From the NCBI GenBank assembly GCA_965223035.1, contig OZ244980.1, positions 310,001 through 374,000 on the forward strand: a DNA stretch of 64,000 nt, written 5' to 3'. The notes beneath the pieces are model-generated. The model worked only from the letters and a program-made list of their open reading frames with translations. It was not told the origin of the DNA and searched no databases. Below are positions 61,514-64,000 of the stretch, piece by piece. Source of the DNA: CAMDPA01 sp965223035 (GTDB taxonomy: Bacteria; Pseudomonadota; Alphaproteobacteria; Rhizobiales; Hyphomicrobiaceae). A program made the translations under genes and the position numbers. The stretch's first letter is position 1; the number at the start of each line of letters is the position of its first letter.

Positions 61514-61561
61514 CGGGCGCGGGAGCGGGCCGGCGAGGCTATTCCGCAAAAGGCGGACATG
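61514..61561 (-). repeat. family B element remnant B10
   Basis: In reverse orientation CATGTCCGCCTTTTGCGG, then GCCGGCCCGCTCCCGCGCC. It begins at the cyclase stop and fills the convergent gap before the TPR gene. Confidence 0.7.
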
Positions 61562-61588
61562 ATTTGGCTCATCAATCTCCAGATCGGA

Positions 61589-62731
61589 TTATAGGCGCAA
61601 GGGCCCAAGCAACTTTTGCTCGCACCGGCCGTTTGCCAAGCATGCCTTGATGGCGTTCTTCAACGTAGGCGTTATTTTTCCATCAATCTCTATATCCGAA
61701 CCAAGGCGTCGCAACGCCAGTTGAAGTTGAAGGACCATTTGAACCCCACCGAGTTCAATTGATTTCGTATAATCGTCTGCCGCCTCTGCCGTCATCCCCA
61801 GCTGCATCCGAAGCCAGGCCCTTCGATAGAGCCACCAAGACCTTTGACGGGGAGGGAGCGCAAAGGGCATGAACTTTAACGGCTCGTCGATCACCGTATT
61901 CATGTCATTGTGCGCCGCGGTCAGATTTCCGGTTGCTATGTTCACTTTGCTGCGCAGTTCATATTCAGAAGTGGAAGGCGGCATGAGTTTTTCGGCCGCC
62001 GCGATGTCTTGAAGCGCTTTCTTGTATCGTTTCAGCTTGAAATGGGTATGGGCACGAGCGATCAACCAATCCGAGTTTTTCGGCTCTAATGCTACAAGGC
62101 GGTCAAAATCCGCGAAAGCAAGCCCCGGCCTATCGGTCCACAGATATTTATAGGCACGCTTACTCAGAGCAAAAATCTGATTGGGTGCCAATTTGATGGC
62201 GAGATCGTAGTGTTTCCAAGACTTGATACTATCTCCTCTCTTTCCATACAGATGCCCGAGGGTGGCCAAAATACCGGGATTAAGGGGGTCCAACTTTTGG
62301 GCGCGAGTCAGATGCTCCTCGGCGAGCGCGTAATGAGAAAAATCGCCGGTGTAATTGAGTTCCGAAAGCGCCAGGCGGGCGGAAAAATGCAGCAATTTTG
62401 AAGAGGTCGGATCCATCTGGAGGGCGTAATCAACTTCCTTGCGCGCCTCTCGCCATTTGTAATACCAAATATAGATGATCGCCCGCTCAATGTGCGCTTT
62501 TGGGTGCAGGTTGGAGATGCAGTAATTCAACCTTTTCGTAGGCCGCCCCTTGGCACAGTTTGGAACATTGACCCAAATATCAAAAGGCCCAGCGTCGCCT
62601 AGAGGCAGCGAGGACGCCGCTGCAGTTTCGGCGAGAATTGACGTGACCAAAACCAGAACCGCCAGTGGCCGTACAATGGCTCGCTGATGACTTAGATTGG
62701 CATTGAGCAAACAAGAGATTTTTACCAGCAT
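61589..62731 (-). CDS. secreted TPR-repeat protein, paralogue 2
   Basis: 380 residues from ATG 62731, overlapping the stop of the upstream TPR gene by 10 bases. A hydrophobic signal/anchor (about 22-38, LAVLVLVTSILAETAAA) precedes helical TPR units, for example EARKEVDYALQMDPTSSKL, AEEHLTRAQKLDPLNPGIL and AFADFDRLVALEPKNSDWL. The end GKITPTLKNAIKACLANGRCEQ resembles the end of the upstream protein. It probably acts as an envelope scaffold. The gene is more AT-rich than most of the window. Confidence 0.78.
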   Translation of the reverse strand: MLVKISCLLNANLSHQRAIVRPLAVLVLVTSILAETAAASSLPLGDAGPFDIWVNVPNCAKGRPTKRLNYCISNLHPKAHIERAIIYIWYYKWREARKEVDYALQMDPTSSKLLHFSARLALSELNYTGDFSHYALAEEHLTRAQKLDPLNPGILATLGHLYGKRGDSIKSWKHYDLAIKLAPNQIFALSKRAYKYLWTDRPGLAFADFDRLVALEPKNSDWLIARAHTHFKLKRYKKALQDIAAAEKLMPPSTSEYELRSKVNIATGNLTAAHNDMNTVIDEPLKFMPFALPPRQRSWWLYRRAWLRMQLGMTAEAADDYTKSIELGGVQMVLQLQLALRRLGSDIEIDGKITPTLKNAIKACLANGRCEQKLLGPLRL

Positions 62732-63957
62732 CGCGGGTCGGTCCTGCAGGCAGTGATCGCATCCCGCAGATCCGGTGTCAGACCTTTCGGCGGTTCGGTA
62801 TCTGTCCAATAGCCGTGCCGCCTCAGCTTGTTGGTGAGTTGCTCGACAATCGAAGGTGTCATCAGGAAGGCGATCTCAAAGGCATCAATGCCACTCGCAA
62901 TGGATTTTTGTTTGTCTCCCATATCCTGAAGAATTCGCGATTTTTCCCAATAGCGAAAAGGCGTGCTGCCATCAGTTGGAGACACTTCGATTGACCGATT
63001 GATTGCCATAAGCGCCAATTCAAAGTGATTTTGCTCATGTAGTTTGAAGGAAAGCAGTGCCCAGGCACCACCGAGTTTCGGATCCAAGCGAATTGCTTTC
63101 ATTACGTCCGAAGTTATTTCTTTGTCCCAACCCGGATTCCCGGGTCCAAGGGGTAGGTCATCATAAAAACTGGCTCGCAGCGTGTACATGATGGCCGTCG
63201 GTTGCTCATTGATCAGGTCATCGAAGATGCGCTCGGCCTCTTTGGTTCGACCGAGGCGGCTGAGAATTCTGGCATGCAAAACGCGGACACCGGTTGTCAT
63301 GTCCAGGATGCGATAGTACGCTCCAATCGTACCGTGCTTATTGAGTTCATCCTTATCCAGGCGCAGCAATCTTTGTGTGTGTTTGAAGGCAAGGTGATGC
63401 TGGTCGAAGCCGACGAGAATGTCGGCCTTTAAATAGTGCGCATAGGGGTCATCGGGGTTCAGCTCAAGAGCTTTGTTGACGCTCTTGAGGGCGTCCTTCT
63501 CCCGGCCGTAATAGCGAAGGACGCTGGCTGAATGCCGGTGAAGCTGTGCATCATGGGGCGCCAATGAAAACGCTTCTTTCAGGTGGGTTAATGTAAGTCC
63601 CATGTAACGCAGCCGAAATGCGGCCTGAGACATGAATATCTGCAACTTCGCATTCCGCGGGTTGAGCCTCAGCGCGAGCGAAAGGTTTGCAATAACTTTT
63701 TTAAATTGTTTTCTGTGCCAATGGCTGGCCGCCCGCAATCGCAGTGACTCGATCCGTTCAAGCTTGGTTAGGTCGTCGCGCTGAAGTCGCTTCGTGCAAG
63801 CGCGTTCCAGCAGGTCCATCGGGCGACCTTTCACCATTCGGCAGCCGTCAGCGTTCTTCTGTTGTTCGCCCGCAGTGGCGCTAGACGCAACCGTAATGAA
63901 AGGTATCGCGGCGCAGGCAATGAGGGCATAAAATAAACATTTTGAGTGAGGCCGCAT
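62722..63957 (-). CDS. secreted TPR-repeat protein, paralogue 1
   Basis: 411 residues from ATG 63957. A signal peptide ends near SSATAGEQ. Short Cys-containing segments (DGCRMVKGR, ERACTKRL) come next, then TPR units such as KKVIANLSLALRLNPRNAKL and KDALKSVNKALELNPDDPYA from about 85 to 340. The C-terminus PDLRDAITACRTDPRCW carries the same Leu-x2-Ala-Ile-x-Ala-Cys pattern as its neighbour. The two genes overlap and are a duplicated pair in one transcript. Function unknown. Confidence 0.8.
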   Translation of the reverse strand: MRPHSKCLFYALIACAAIPFITVASSATAGEQQKNADGCRMVKGRPMDLLERACTKRLQRDDLTKLERIESLRLRAASHWHRKQFKKVIANLSLALRLNPRNAKLQIFMSQAAFRLRYMGLTLTHLKEAFSLAPHDAQLHRHSASVLRYYGREKDALKSVNKALELNPDDPYAHYLKADILVGFDQHHLAFKHTQRLLRLDKDELNKHGTIGAYYRILDMTTGVRVLHARILSRLGRTKEAERIFDDLINEQPTAIMYTLRASFYDDLPLGPGNPGWDKEITSDVMKAIRLDPKLGGAWALLSFKLHEQNHFELALMAINRSIEVSPTDGSTPFRYWEKSRILQDMGDKQKSIASGIDAFEIAFLMTPSIVEQLTNKLRRHGYWTDTEPPKGLTPDLRDAITACRTDPRCW

Positions 63958-64000
63958 GAATGACCGCCATTCAATGGAATGAATTGCAAAGTATCAGTCT

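Overview
The window is GC-rich DNA from an alphaproteobacterium. The marker genes are a GapR-type (DUF2312) nucleoid protein, an ATP12-family F1-ATPase assembly chaperone, a ~180-kDa NAD-glutamate dehydrogenase, a bactofilin and TRAP transporters. A Rhodospirillales-like or neighbouring order is a reasonable guess, but the genus cannot be read from the sequence. No rRNA, tRNA or CRISPR array was seen.

Layout. Positions 1-5.1 kb: the start of a metallophosphoesterase, a Rieske oxygenase/ferredoxin pair, and a divergent group (isochorismatase-type hydrolase, LigA-like and LigB-like extradiol dioxygenase subunits, Ldh2-family dehydrogenase) that looks like an aromatic or heteroaromatic catabolic module. 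5.7-15.3 kb: TolC-like outer-membrane protein, TRAP transporter (dctP-dctQ-dctM), and an RND adaptor/pump pair. 15.7-21 kb: bactofilin, a decayed membrane histidine kinase, and an intact hybrid kinase. 21.2-27 kb: an IclR regulator divergent from an amidohydrolase, two cyclase-family hydrolases with altered metal motifs, an SDR and a 3-hydroxyacyl-CoA dehydrogenase. 27-31.3 kb: ispG, dienelactone hydrolase, a TetR regulator with a repeat-encoded tail, and a broken IS5-type transposase. 31.5-44 kb: a Sel1-repeat secreted protein, two membrane GTPases, and a divergent chaperone-usher-like locus carrying an IS3 remnant. 44.7-49 kb: gapR and a tandem-OsmC / Rieske / unknown / amidohydrolase group. 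49.6-64 kb: NAD-glutamate dehydrogenase, propionyl-CoA carboxylase beta chain, a small membrane protein, ATP12 chaperone, HAD phosphatase, a ThDP enzyme with a canonical cyclase, and two overlapping TPR-protein genes.

The most unusual content is non-coding. Two families of interspersed palindromic elements fill the intergenic spaces. Family A is ~140-160 bp, has two hairpins and ends in CTAG; its stems differ between copies but keep pairing through compensatory changes. Family B is ~120-170 bp with a small terminal hairpin and a long GC-rich inner palindrome. All six convergent gene junctions hold at least one of them, whereas the short divergent promoter gaps hold none. One B copy sits inside an A copy, one A copy replaces the core of a transposase, and one A copy ends exactly at the ribosome binding site of a gene.

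The genes suggest a versatile heterotroph that imports organic acids, oxygenates and ring-cleaves aromatics, processes the products through hydrolases and beta-oxidation-like enzymes, and exports toxic compounds. Substrates cannot be assigned from sequence alone.
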